Below are positions 5,882-12,570 of a DNA stretch of 35,896 nucleotides, piece after piece. The translations under genes were made by a program, and so were the position numbers. This DNA is from a virus: positions 1-35,896 of IMG/VR virus record IMGVR_UViG_3300033571_006387; one strand, given 5' to 3'. Positions within the stretch are counted from its first letter, which is position 1; each line of letters starts with the position of its first letter. A model generated the notes under the pieces. The model was not told the origin of the DNA, made no database searches, and was given only the letters and a program-made list of their open reading frames with translations.

Positions 5882-6132
5882 GGTGCGCTAAGTGCGGTCA
5901 GTTTGGCCACGCAGTAAAGGTTTGCCAAACCGTGCCATCGCCAAGAGCTGGCACTGACTGTGGCGGAATGTCGTCGCTTGACCGAATCAAGGGGCGATGC
6001 ACGATTGTGGATGTGTGGGCACCGATCCGTGCATGCGTCAACCGGTACATCGCTGGAGGCGGACGCATACCATGGCGCTGCAAGGCGTGCAGCGATTCCA
6101 AGAAAGCGAAGGCTGGGCCGTGCAATGCGTGA
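5878..6132 (+). CDS. Small cysteine-rich protein with CCHC zinc knuckle
   Basis: 84 aa, coupled to NinB by ATGA. Residues 3-16 form an exact C-x2-C-x4-H-x4-C zinc knuckle (CAKCGQFGHAVKVC), a single-stranded nucleic-acid-binding motif. A second Cys pair near the C-terminus (WRCKACSDSKKAK) could bind another metal. The middle has no clear match. The 3' end overlaps the next gene by 61 bases, unusual here, so one start may be misplaced; MSSLDRIKG at residue 31 is another possible start. Its position beside NinB and RusA suggests a role in recombination or DNA binding, which is inference. Confidence 0.55.
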   Translation: MRCAKCGQFGHAVKVCQTVPSPRAGTDCGGMSSLDRIKGRCTIVDVWAPIRACVNRYIAGGGRIPWRCKACSDSKKAKAGPCNA

Positions 6133-6314
6133 GATGCGGACGGGCAATCAAGTCGCCAGCAGCGACTGTGCAGACGCGCGGCAGACCGATGGCTCTAGGG
6201 CCAAAGTGCGCGCGGCTTATGGGCTTGCTGAATCCGCAACACCGCCAGCCCACGCCCACGACCGGCCAGCAGCCGCAGGACGACCAGCTGCGGCTATGGG
6301 ATGTAGAGCCGTGA
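6072..6314 (+). CDS. Small zinc-ribbon-like phage protein
   Basis: 80 aa from ATG 6072; GGAGG lies 12 bases upstream, a long spacing. Residues 19-51 carry CVRCGRAIKSPAATVQTRG followed by LGPKCARLMGL, the C-x2-C-G-R ... G-P-x-C pattern of short zinc-ribbon proteins (DUF6011-like) in phages. The C-terminus is Pro/Gln-rich and flexible. The earlier ATG at 5997 would give a Cys/His/Arg-rich extension that looks like another gene's shadow. Overlaps with both neighbours keep it in the operon. Function unknown. Confidence 0.65.
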   Translation: MALQGVQRFQESEGWAVQCVRCGRAIKSPAATVQTRGRPMALGPKCARLMGLLNPQHRQPTPTTGQQPQDDQLRLWDVEP

Positions 6315-6721
6315 TGTTCGACGTTCCAGGCGAGCCGCAGGGCAAGGGACGCGCAAGACAGACGGCGAATGGCCGAATGTATACGCCCGCCAAAACCGTA
6401 GCTTATGAGGGTCTGATCGCAGTCGCAGCACAGCAGGCCATGCGCGGCTGGGATGGGTTGCTCACCGGGCCATGTCGGCTGGACGTGGAAATGGTCTGCA
6501 GCGTGCCGGCATCGTGGAGCCGTGCCAAGCGCCTGCAAGCACTCACGGGCGCGATTCGGCCAGCCAAGAAACCCGACGCGGACAACGTGCTAAAAGCGAT
6601 ATGCGACGGCATCAACGGCGTCGTGTGGCACGATGATGTCCAGGCCGTGGAGGGCCAGTGGACAAAGGTGTACGGAGACAAGCCGATGGTGCGCGTCTTG
6701 GTGGCGCAGATCGAGCAATGA
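6314..6721 (+). CDS. rusA: RusA-family Holliday junction resolvase
   Basis: 135 aa from ATG 6314 (TGATG with the previous stop; GTG 6311 is equally possible). RusA cleaves four-way junctions as a homodimer to resolve recombination and replication intermediates. Visible features: an N-terminal GEPQGKGRARQT strand-turn, then KKPDADNVLKAICDGINGVV with Asp 88 and Asp 90, and WHDDVQ with Asp 107/108. These match the conserved acidic residues that bind the catalytic metal. The length fits the family. A long in-frame upstream extension exists to 5960 but overlaps two other genes and lacks RusA similarity. Confidence 0.93.
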   Translation: MFDVPGEPQGKGRARQTANGRMYTPAKTVAYEGLIAVAAQQAMRGWDGLLTGPCRLDVEMVCSVPASWSRAKRLQALTGAIRPAKKPDADNVLKAICDGINGVVWHDDVQAVEGQWTKVYGDKPMVRVLVAQIEQ

Positions 6722-7101
6722 CAGCGTTTCGGGTAGTGCATCAACAGGTCGCACGCAACCGGATTGCGGCGGCCGTGGCAAAGAAACGCCTGCAGGACGG
6801 CATCCGGGACGCGCTGATCGATGCGTACACGCTGGAGCCCGGAACCCCGCAACCTGGGACGTATCACACGTTCGGTGAATGCCTGACCCTTGCAATAGGC
6901 CTGGCCGACATGCTGCAATCGACCGAAGGCGTGGCCGAAATGCAAGAAGCGCACAGCCGGTGCGTGGCGGCGGCGCAATCGTCGTTCCTGTGGTCCACCG
7001 AAGACGCGGCGATTTTGGACGATGGACTGACCATTGCCCAGCAGTACGTGCTGGCAGCCACCCCCATGCAAGTCCAGGCTATCTACCGCCAGATGCAATG
7101 A
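6718..7101 (+). CDS. Phage hypothetical protein
   Basis: 127 aa from ATG 6718, overlapping the RusA stop (ATGA); an earlier ATG at 6658 lies within rusA. Helical throughout: RIAAAVAKKRLQDGIRDALI, then a loop with Pro/Gly (EPGTPQPGTYHTF), GECLTLAIGLADMLQSTEG and a C-terminal VLAATPMQVQAIYRQM. No known domain. It sits between the resolvase and a HTH protein, a spot where small late-regulation or DNA-metabolism helpers are found. It may be a partner of the next gene, but nothing direct supports this. Confidence 0.7.
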   Translation: MTAFRVVHQQVARNRIAAAVAKKRLQDGIRDALIDAYTLEPGTPQPGTYHTFGECLTLAIGLADMLQSTEGVAEMQEAHSRCVAAAQSSFLWSTEDAAILDDGLTIAQQYVLAATPMQVQAIYRQMQ

Positions 7102-7313
7102 CCTCAGAAGAAGCAAGAGTGCTGTTGCTGCGCCTGACGGAAAAAGAGCTGGAGGCTTTGAAGGTCGCAGCCGAGGGCGCGCGGTGCAAGCAAAGCGGCG
7201 ACCTGTGCAGCCTGACGGGTCGAGGCGTTCAATACCGGCGCGGCCAGATCACCCGTAAGCTTGGCGTCAATATGTACCGGGCCTGCTGGATACTTGGCAG
7301 GGCCGGCGTATGA
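7098..7313 (+). CDS. LuxR-type HTH protein, candidate late regulator
   Basis: 71 aa, coupled to the gene before by ATGA. Residues 11-71 look like a GerE/LuxR helix-turn-helix: LTEKELEALKVAAEGARCKQ, a central SLTGRGVQYRRGQITRKLGV (turn and recognition helix ending in the K-L-G-V typical of the family), then an alanine/isoleucine tail RACWILGRAG. There is no receiver or ligand-binding domain, so it would be a free DNA-binding unit. It lies just before the nucleases and terminase, where lambdoid phages encode antiterminator Q. A role in switching on late genes is an inference from fold and position. Confidence 0.7.
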   Translation: MTSEEARVLLLRLTEKELEALKVAAEGARCKQSGDLCSLTGRGVQYRRGQITRKLGVNMYRACWILGRAGV

Positions 7314-7738
7314 AGCGCAGCGGATTCGCGCGCCAGCCCCCAAAGCCCGCCAAGGTGTACGAGGCCCACACGCCGCGCGTGCGACCAGTCGCCAAAGCCA
7401 CGGTACGGCTTGATCAGCAGGTACGACAGATGCCAAAGGACGAGATCCGCCGCGACCTGCGATACCGAGATGCCTGCCGCGCCATGCCATGTCAGCACTG
7501 CGGCGATGCGAGCCCCATGGCTGGCGTCACATGGGCGCACAGCAACTGGTCACAGCACGGCAAGGCCATGGCCCGCAAGGCCAGCGATGAGTACGTAGCG
7601 GCGCTGTGTTGGCTGTGTCACCGCTGGCTCGACCAGGGCGCAGGCAGTGCAGAGGTGAAGCGTGCAATGTGGGATGCGGCGCACGCGCGCACGGTGGCGC
7701 TTGGGCGGCAGATGGGCATATGGCCGGATAGCGCATAA
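7310..7738 (+). CDS. Putative HNH-like nuclease (DUF1364/YbcO type)
   Basis: 142 aa, ATGA overlap with the gene before. The first 60 residues are basic and Pro-rich (KRSGFARQPPKPAKVYEAH). Residues 63-110 carry CQHCG, then a WAHSNWSQHGKAMARKASDE stretch and CWLCHRWLDQG. The two CxxC pairs with intervening His resemble the zinc-containing nucleases of prophage YbcO/DUF1364 type, where His of the WAHSNW motif would be part of the active site. Together with the next gene this gives two nuclease-like genes in a row before the terminase. Confidence 0.7.
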   Translation: MKRSGFARQPPKPAKVYEAHTPRVRPVAKATVRLDQQVRQMPKDEIRRDLRYRDACRAMPCQHCGDASPMAGVTWAHSNWSQHGKAMARKASDEYVAALCWLCHRWLDQGAGSAEVKRAMWDAAHARTVALGRQMGIWPDSA

Positions 7739-8116
7739 ATGCCACCCAGCCCCTATCGCACCTGTACCCACCCCGGCTGCAATACCCTGACGCAATCCAA
7801 GACCGGGCGATGTGACGCGCATCCAAAGCCCGCAGGATGGCTGCCCGATAGATACCGAGGCACAGCATCCGCAAGGGGATACGGTTTCGATTGGACTAAG
7901 CTCCGCACACGCATACTGCAGCGCGACCAGTACCGCTGCCAAGCATGCAAGCGGGCAGGCAGGGTGACAGCAGCGCAGGACGTGGACCACATCATCCGCA
8001 AGGAGGACGGCGGCACGGACGACCCGGGCAACCTGCAGTCATTGTGCCGGCCATGCCATGACGCGAAAACCTCCGCTGAGAAAAGGGCAAAACTATCGGC
8101 AAGGGGTGGGGGGTGA
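7739..8116 (+). CDS. HNH endonuclease
   Basis: 125 aa, starting directly after the previous stop. Residues 3-30 have a Cys/His-rich lead (CTHPGCNTLTQSKTGRCDAH), then RGYGFDWTKLRTRILQRDQY, and the HNH core CQACKRAGRVTAAQDVDHII followed by GGTDDPGNLQSLCRPCHDAK. His of DVDH, the Asn in GNLQ and the final His of the CHDAK segment are the usual H-N-H triad; the two CxxC pairs bind structural zinc. HNH proteins next to the terminase stimulate cos or DNA cleavage by the HK97-type terminase, which is its likely job. Confidence 0.93.
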   Translation: MPPSPYRTCTHPGCNTLTQSKTGRCDAHPKPAGWLPDRYRGTASARGYGFDWTKLRTRILQRDQYRCQACKRAGRVTAAQDVDHIIRKEDGGTDDPGNLQSLCRPCHDAKTSAEKRAKLSARGGG

Positions 8117-8194
8117 GAAAATCTGTGAAACAATCTTGCGAAAAGACCGAGCGTTGAACTCTTTTTTTGCATCTACGTTTCCAAACCCGGACAC
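8117..8194. other. Non-coding gap before the terminase genes
   Basis: 78 bp with no open frame of note. It holds a G-run, a polyA/T-rich stretch and a seven-T run at 8162-8168. A promoter or a cos site may lie here, as cos sites in HK97-like phages are near the HNH and small terminase genes, but no repeat or consensus supports this. Confidence 0.3.
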
Positions 8195-8596
8195 ATGCCG
8201 AAACCACGCACGCCAACCAAACTACTGCAGCTGAAGGGCGCATTCAAAGTGCATCCTGAGCGCAGGGCCGAGCGCGAAGGTGAGCCCGAAGGCGACGGCT
8301 TGCCGGGCGACCCGCCGGATACTCTGACGCCTGATGAACAGGCAGCGTGGCGCGAGATTGTCAGCTTGGCCTACCCCGGCACGCTCTCCAGCGGCGACCG
8401 GCTTGCGCTCGAATATGGCGCGGTATTGTTGGTGTATTTGCGCCAGGCACGGTACATGGTCCCGGCACCGTTGCTGGGGCGTTGGGAGGCATTTCTGGCA
8501 AAGTTCGGCATGACTCCGGCCGACAGGAGCCGGGTCAAATCGACGGTGAAGAAGAAGGACGATGACGGCATCGGCGAGTTCCAAGCCGCAGCGTGA
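8195..8596 (+). CDS. terS: Terminase small subunit, P27 family
   Basis: 133 aa. It binds the packaging site and hands the concatemer to the large subunit. The N-terminal MPKPRTPTKLLQLKGAFKVH with a basic/acidic stretch ERRAEREGEPEG, then PDTLTPDEQAAWREIVSLAY, and the helical LLVYLRQARY...FGMTPADRSRVK match the P27 small-terminase pattern common in beta-proteobacterial siphophages. Its last 35 bases overlap the terL start. It follows the HNH gene with a 78-bp gap, so it starts the packaging block and may have its own promoter. Confidence 0.9.
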   Translation: MPKPRTPTKLLQLKGAFKVHPERRAEREGEPEGDGLPGDPPDTLTPDEQAAWREIVSLAYPGTLSSGDRLALEYGAVLLVYLRQARYMVPAPLLGRWEAFLAKFGMTPADRSRVKSTVKKKDDDGIGEFQAAA

Positions 8597-10265
8597 CCAC
8601 GCGGCCATAGCCCAGCAGTACGCGGAAGGCGTGCTGGCTGGCACCGTACCGGTCGGGCGCTGGGTGCGTGCGGCAGCCAAGCGGCATCTTGACGACCTGC
8701 AGCGCGGGCCTGAATTCCCGTACATTTTCGAGGCCGACAAAGGCGCGCGGGTTTGCCGATTCCTTGAGCTGCTAAATCACACAAAAGGCAAATGGGCGGC
8801 CCAGCAGGAAAAACTACGGCTTGAGCCGTGGCAATGTTTTCTCACGGTTGTGCTGTTCGGCTGGCTGCGAAAATCAAGCGGCAAGCGCAGATTCCGCACC
8901 GCATACGTCGAAATCCCACGGAAAAACGGCAAGTCCATATGGGCTGCAGGCATCGGCCTGTATATGCTGCTGGCCGATGGCGAATATGGTGCCGAGGTGT
9001 ATTCCGGCGCCACGACCGAAAAGCAGGCATGGGAAGTATTCAGGCCAGCGAAGCTGATGCTTCAGCGCAACGAGAAACTAGCCGCGCACCTGAAAGCATC
9101 GGTATATGCCAAGGCACTAGTGGTCGAGGACAACGGCAGCAAATTTGAGCCGATCATTGGCGACCCGGGCGACGGCGCCTCGCCATCGTGCGCCATCGTG
9201 GACGAGTTCCACGAACACCAGACCCCGAATTTGTACGACACCATGGAAACCGGCATGGGCGCGCGTGAGCAGCCGCTCCTGCTGGCGATCACCACGGCTG
9301 GATACAACATTGCCGGCCCGTGCCACGACAAGCACGAAGAAGCCTGCAAGGTACTTGACGGCACCCTGGAAAACCACGACCTGTTTGCCTGCATCTTTGG
9401 CGTTGATCCAGGCGACGATTGGGCCGATCCGAAGGTACTTGTCAAGGCCAATCCGAATTACGGCATATCGGTCGATGCCGAGTTCCTGCAAAGCCAGCAG
9501 CGGCAGGCCATGCAGAATCCGCTGGCGCAAAACAAGTTCAAGACGAAACACTTGAACGTGTGGACCTCCGTGCTGGCCGGCGTCATGAACATGCAGCAAT
9601 GGATGCTCTGCAAAGACCCGATGCTCGACGAGCAGGAATTGCTAGGCGCCGATTGCTGGATTGGCATCGACCTTGCCAGCAAATCAGACCTTTGCTCTGC
9701 GCAAAAGCTGTTCCGCAAGGTTATCAACGGGCTGCCGCATTACTATTTGTTCGGCAGATATTGGCTGCCTGAAGCGGCAATAGAAGAACCCGGCCCAAAT
9801 CACGCCCACTATATGAAGTGGGTCAAAATGGGTTTGTTGACGCAGACCGATGGCAGTACCGTTGATTTCAAGCAAATCACTGACGAGGTATTGGCCGACT
9901 GCAAGGTATACAACCCGAAGGAAGTTGTCTACGACCCGTTCAACGCTACGCAAATGGCGCAGGCGCTGATGGAGCATAAGGTGCAAGCCGTCGAGTTTGT
10001 CCAAAACCCGGTGAACTTTGCCGTGCCGTTGGATGAACTGCTGGCAGCCGTCAAGGATGGCCGACTACACCACGACGGCAACGACATCACCGCTTGGTGC
10101 ATGTCCAACATGGTCAGCAGGCCCGCAAAAAAAGGCCTTATGTCGCCGATCAAGCAAAAGCCGCATCAGAAGATCGACGGCGCGATTGCTGCAATCATGG
10201 CAGTGGCGCGGGCTTGCGCGACCGATTATGATAAGCCCAAGGAATACCAGATGTTTTTCGCATAG
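8562..10265 (+). CDS. terL: Terminase large subunit (ATPase and nuclease)
   Basis: 567 aa, a usual length for HK97-type TerL. It powers DNA translocation and cuts concatemers. Residues 119-125 are the Walker A-like PRKNGKS; IVDEF at 212-216 is Walker B with Asp 214/Glu 215. The C-terminal nuclease shows GIDLASKSD (Asp 370), VVYDPFNA (Asp 458) and KIDGAIA (Asp 539), matching the acidic RNase H-like residues. The ATG at 8562 has AAGGA close upstream and overlaps the terS end. It is followed by a 9-base gap to the protease. Confidence 0.96.
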   Translation: MTASASSKPQRDHAAIAQQYAEGVLAGTVPVGRWVRAAAKRHLDDLQRGPEFPYIFEADKGARVCRFLELLNHTKGKWAAQQEKLRLEPWQCFLTVVLFGWLRKSSGKRRFRTAYVEIPRKNGKSIWAAGIGLYMLLADGEYGAEVYSGATTEKQAWEVFRPAKLMLQRNEKLAAHLKASVYAKALVVEDNGSKFEPIIGDPGDGASPSCAIVDEFHEHQTPNLYDTMETGMGAREQPLLLAITTAGYNIAGPCHDKHEEACKVLDGTLENHDLFACIFGVDPGDDWADPKVLVKANPNYGISVDAEFLQSQQRQAMQNPLAQNKFKTKHLNVWTSVLAGVMNMQQWMLCKDPMLDEQELLGADCWIGIDLASKSDLCSAQKLFRKVINGLPHYYLFGRYWLPEAAIEEPGPNHAHYMKWVKMGLLTQTDGSTVDFKQITDEVLADCKVYNPKEVVYDPFNATQMAQALMEHKVQAVEFVQNPVNFAVPLDELLAAVKDGRLHHDGNDITAWCMSNMVSRPAKKGLMSPIKQKPHQKIDGAIAAIMAVARACATDYDKPKEYQMFFA

Positions 10266-10274
10266 GGGCAGCAA

Positions 10275-10898
10275 ATGAAGCGCGCATGGGCAGTGTTTGA
10301 CGTCAAGGCGATGGATGACGAATACGGCGGCAAGCGCAAGTTTGCCGGCATCGCCACGACGCCCAGCACTGACCGCATGGGCGATATCGTCGAGCCCAAG
10401 GGCGCGGAATTCGAATTGCCGATCCCGTTGCTCTGGCAGCACGACAGCAGCCAGCCCATCGGGCACGTCACGGGCGCCAAAGTCACCGCAAAAGGCATTG
10501 AAGTTGAAGGCGAAATCGCCACGATTGACGAGCCGGGCCGACTCAAGGAGCGCTTGGACGAAGCCTGGCAAATGCTGAAGTACAAGCTGGTGCGGGGCTT
10601 GAGTATTGGCTTCAATGCCGTAGAATCCGCGCGAATTGAGGGGAGCTACGGTTACCGGTTCCTCCGCTGGAAATGGCTTGAGTTGTCTGCGGTTACAATC
10701 CCGGCCAATCAAGACTGTTCCATCACTGCGATCAAGCGATATGACGCCGCCGCGATAGGCAAGAAAGGCGTTGTGTTTTTGGATCGCCCACAATCTCATC
10801 CCGGCGTTTCGGGTCAAGTCGCACTGCGCAAAGGCGCGGTGTATCTAGACACCCGAAAGGCCCATGATGAAACTCCACGAGCAACTCGCCGCGTTTGA
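10275..10898 (+). CDS. HK97-family prohead protease
   Basis: 207 aa (family U35). It degrades the internal scaffold and removes the delta domain of the capsid protein during prohead maturation. The expected catalytic residues can be read: His 56 in LLWQHD, Ser 110 in GLSIGF, and Glu 136 in WLELSAVTIPAN, in the same order and spacing as the HK97 protease. The N-terminal strand (KRKFAGIATTPSTDRMGDIV) and the VEGEIATIDEPGRL segment also match. The 3' end overlaps the capsid gene by 35 bases, so the two are made together, as is normal for this cassette. Confidence 0.95.
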   Translation: MKRAWAVFDVKAMDDEYGGKRKFAGIATTPSTDRMGDIVEPKGAEFELPIPLLWQHDSSQPIGHVTGAKVTAKGIEVEGEIATIDEPGRLKERLDEAWQMLKYKLVRGLSIGFNAVESARIEGSYGYRFLRWKWLELSAVTIPANQDCSITAIKRYDAAAIGKKGVVFLDRPQSHPGVSGQVALRKGAVYLDTRKAHDETPRATRRV

Positions 10899-12228
10899 CC
10901 TCAAGCGCAAGACGGCAATTGAACAGGCCGATGGCCTGATGACCAAAGCGGCCGAAGAAGGTCGCACTCTTGACGAGCACGAGTCCGAGCAATACGACGC
11001 ACTGCAGGACGAACTGAAGACCATCGACGCGCACATCGCGCGCCTGAAGGCGCACGAGTCCGTCATGATTCAGCGCGCGGCGCCGGTCACCCCGGACGCT
11101 GGCAAGCCTGACGGCGGCGTCAAGATCGGCGGCAACGGCCCCATCAGCGTGCGGCGCAACCTGCCGCCCGGCACCGCGTTCACCCGCTACGTCGGCGCTT
11201 TGGCTGCCAGCAAGGGCAACCTGATGCAAGCCGAAGTGCTGGCCAAGCGCTGGGAAGCCGAAACGCCGGAAGTGGCGATCTCCATCAAGGCGGCCGTGGC
11301 TGCTGGCACGACCTCAGACACGACCTGGGCCGGCCCGCTGGTGCAGTACCAGGACATGGTGAGCGAGTTCATCGACCTGCTGCGTCCGCAGACGATCCTC
11401 GGCCGCATGACCGCCGTTCGCCGTGTGCCTTTCAACATCCGCATTCCGCGTCAGACTGCTGGCAGCTCTGGCTCGTTCGTCGGCGAGGGCGCCCCGAGCC
11501 CGGTGCAAAAGCTGGACTTTGACAACATCCTGTTGCCGTGGTCCAAGGCGTCGAGCATCGTGGTCATCACCGCTGAACTGGCCCGCCTGAGCAACCCCAG
11601 TGCCGAGGCTCTGGTGCGCCAGGACCTGATCGACGGCATCGGCCAGTTCCTGGATCGCCGCCTGATCGACCCGGCATTCGCGGGTGTGGCGAACGTTTCG
11701 CCGGCCTCGCTGACGAATGGCGTCGTTGCCCGTCAATCCACCGGCTCCACGCTGGCGGCGATTGATGCGGACGTGCGCGCGATCTTCACGACGTTTGCCA
11801 ACGCTGAGTTGGGTCTGCAATCGGCGGTTTGGGTGATGTCGGCATCGCAGGCCATCCGCTTGTCGATGATCCGCACGAACCAAGACGAGCGCGCGTTCCC
11901 GGAGCTGTCGATGACCGGCGGCACGTTCTACGGCATCCCGGTGGTGGTGTCGAACAACGTCACCCCGAGCGGCAGCCCTGGCGATCAGCACATGATCCTT
12001 GTGGATCAAAGCAACGTGCTGTTGGCGGACGACGGGCAGATGATGATCGACGTGTCGACCGAGGCCAGCGTGGAGATGAACGACGCCCCTGCAGGCGGCG
12101 CGACCTCTCTGCGAAGCCTGTGGCAGAACGGCCTGATGGGCGTGAAGGTGGACCGCTGGATCTACTGGATGAAGCGCCGTTCGACGGCCGTCCAGTTCAT
12201 CGACAAGGCGCAGTCTTACGCTTCCTGA
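10864..12228 (+). CDS. Major capsid protein, HK97 fold
   Basis: 454 aa. Residues 1 to about 75 are a helical, charged delta/scaffold domain (KLHEQLAAFDLKRKTAIEQA; LDEHESEQYDALQDELKTID) expected to be cut off by the preceding protease. The rest is the HK97-fold shell: FNIRIPRQTAGSSGSFVGEG, WSKASSIVVITAELARLSNP, an E-loop/spine region, and a C-terminal GLMGVKVDRWIYWMKRRSTA. Two tandem ATGs occur (10864 and 10867); the first is taken. A strong terminator follows within 25 bases. The protein is the main virion component, so the local mRNA should be abundant. Confidence 0.96.
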   Translation: MMKLHEQLAAFDLKRKTAIEQADGLMTKAAEEGRTLDEHESEQYDALQDELKTIDAHIARLKAHESVMIQRAAPVTPDAGKPDGGVKIGGNGPISVRRNLPPGTAFTRYVGALAASKGNLMQAEVLAKRWEAETPEVAISIKAAVAAGTTSDTTWAGPLVQYQDMVSEFIDLLRPQTILGRMTAVRRVPFNIRIPRQTAGSSGSFVGEGAPSPVQKLDFDNILLPWSKASSIVVITAELARLSNPSAEALVRQDLIDGIGQFLDRRLIDPAFAGVANVSPASLTNGVVARQSTGSTLAAIDADVRAIFTTFANAELGLQSAVWVMSASQAIRLSMIRTNQDERAFPELSMTGGTFYGIPVVVSNNVTPSGSPGDQHMILVDQSNVLLADDGQMMIDVSTEASVEMNDAPAGGATSLRSLWQNGLMGVKVDRWIYWMKRRSTAVQFIDKAQSYAS

Positions 12229-12249
12229 TTTCCTCCTGGCAGTAGCCTT

Positions 12250-12282
12250 AGCCCGGCCGGTTATAATCGGCCGGGCTTTTTT
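12250..12282 (+). terminator. Strong rho-independent terminator after the capsid gene
   Basis: A perfect 10-bp GC-rich stem, AGCCCGGCCG (12250-12259) and CGGCCGGGCT (12268-12277), with an 8-base loop and a run of Ts to 12282. It follows the capsid stop by 21 bases and precedes the next small gene by 15. It would limit expression of portal and tail genes relative to the capsid. The loop contains TATAAT (12262-12267), but no -35 lies at the right distance. Confidence 0.92.
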
Positions 12283-12297
12283 ACTTGAGGCGTGGCA

Positions 12298-12570
12298 ATG
12301 CTATATCTGACCCGGCAAATGGTCGCACTGAAGCCGCTTACATATGGGGGGCAGGAACTTCGCCCCGGCGACGTATTCGCGGCCACCGAAGTAGACGCTG
12401 GGTATTTCGCAAAGCACAAACGCGCGGCTAACCATGAAGCCGAAATCCAGGCGCCGATGATTGAGCCGGTTGCGGAATCGGTAGCCCCGGAACCCAAACT
12501 GCCGGATAATCCGCCCACGCGGCGCAGGCCAGGCCGCCCGCGTAAAGTCGAGGCACAGACACCAGAATGA
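12298..12570 (+). CDS. Small protein with AT-hook-like C-terminus
   Basis: 90 aa from ATG 12298, with GAGG seven bases upstream; GTG 12292 would add two residues. Residues 1-45 are a compact beta-rich domain (YGGQELRPGDVFAATEVDAG, then YFAKHKRA), and residues 53-90 form a Pro/Glu-rich linker ending in RRRPGRPRK. The latter matches the G-R-P core of an AT-hook. This combination between capsid and portal is seen in several phages, where the short protein is a head-associated part of unknown role; the tail could contact packaged DNA. Its stop overlaps the portal ATG. Confidence 0.75.
   Translation: MLYLTRQMVALKPLTYGGQELRPGDVFAATEVDAGYFAKHKRAANHEAEIQAPMIEPVAESVAPEPKLPDNPPTRRRPGRPRKVEAQTPE

Noticed and set aside
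5960-6721. 253-aa fusion reading into RusA from an upstream start
   Set aside because: The first 118 residues overlap two other genes in different frames and show no similarity to RusA; the internal ATG at 6314 fits the family length.
8151-8168. T-run preceded by a short inverted repeat as a terminator before terS
   Set aside because: The stem is only three base pairs (GAG/CTC), too weak for rho-independent termination.
11314-12009. 231-codon minus-strand frame within the capsid gene
   Set aside because: Antisense shadow of the major capsid gene without any start signal.
12262-12267. TATAAT as a promoter -10
   Set aside because: It is in the loop of the terminator and no -35 element lies 16-18 bases upstream.
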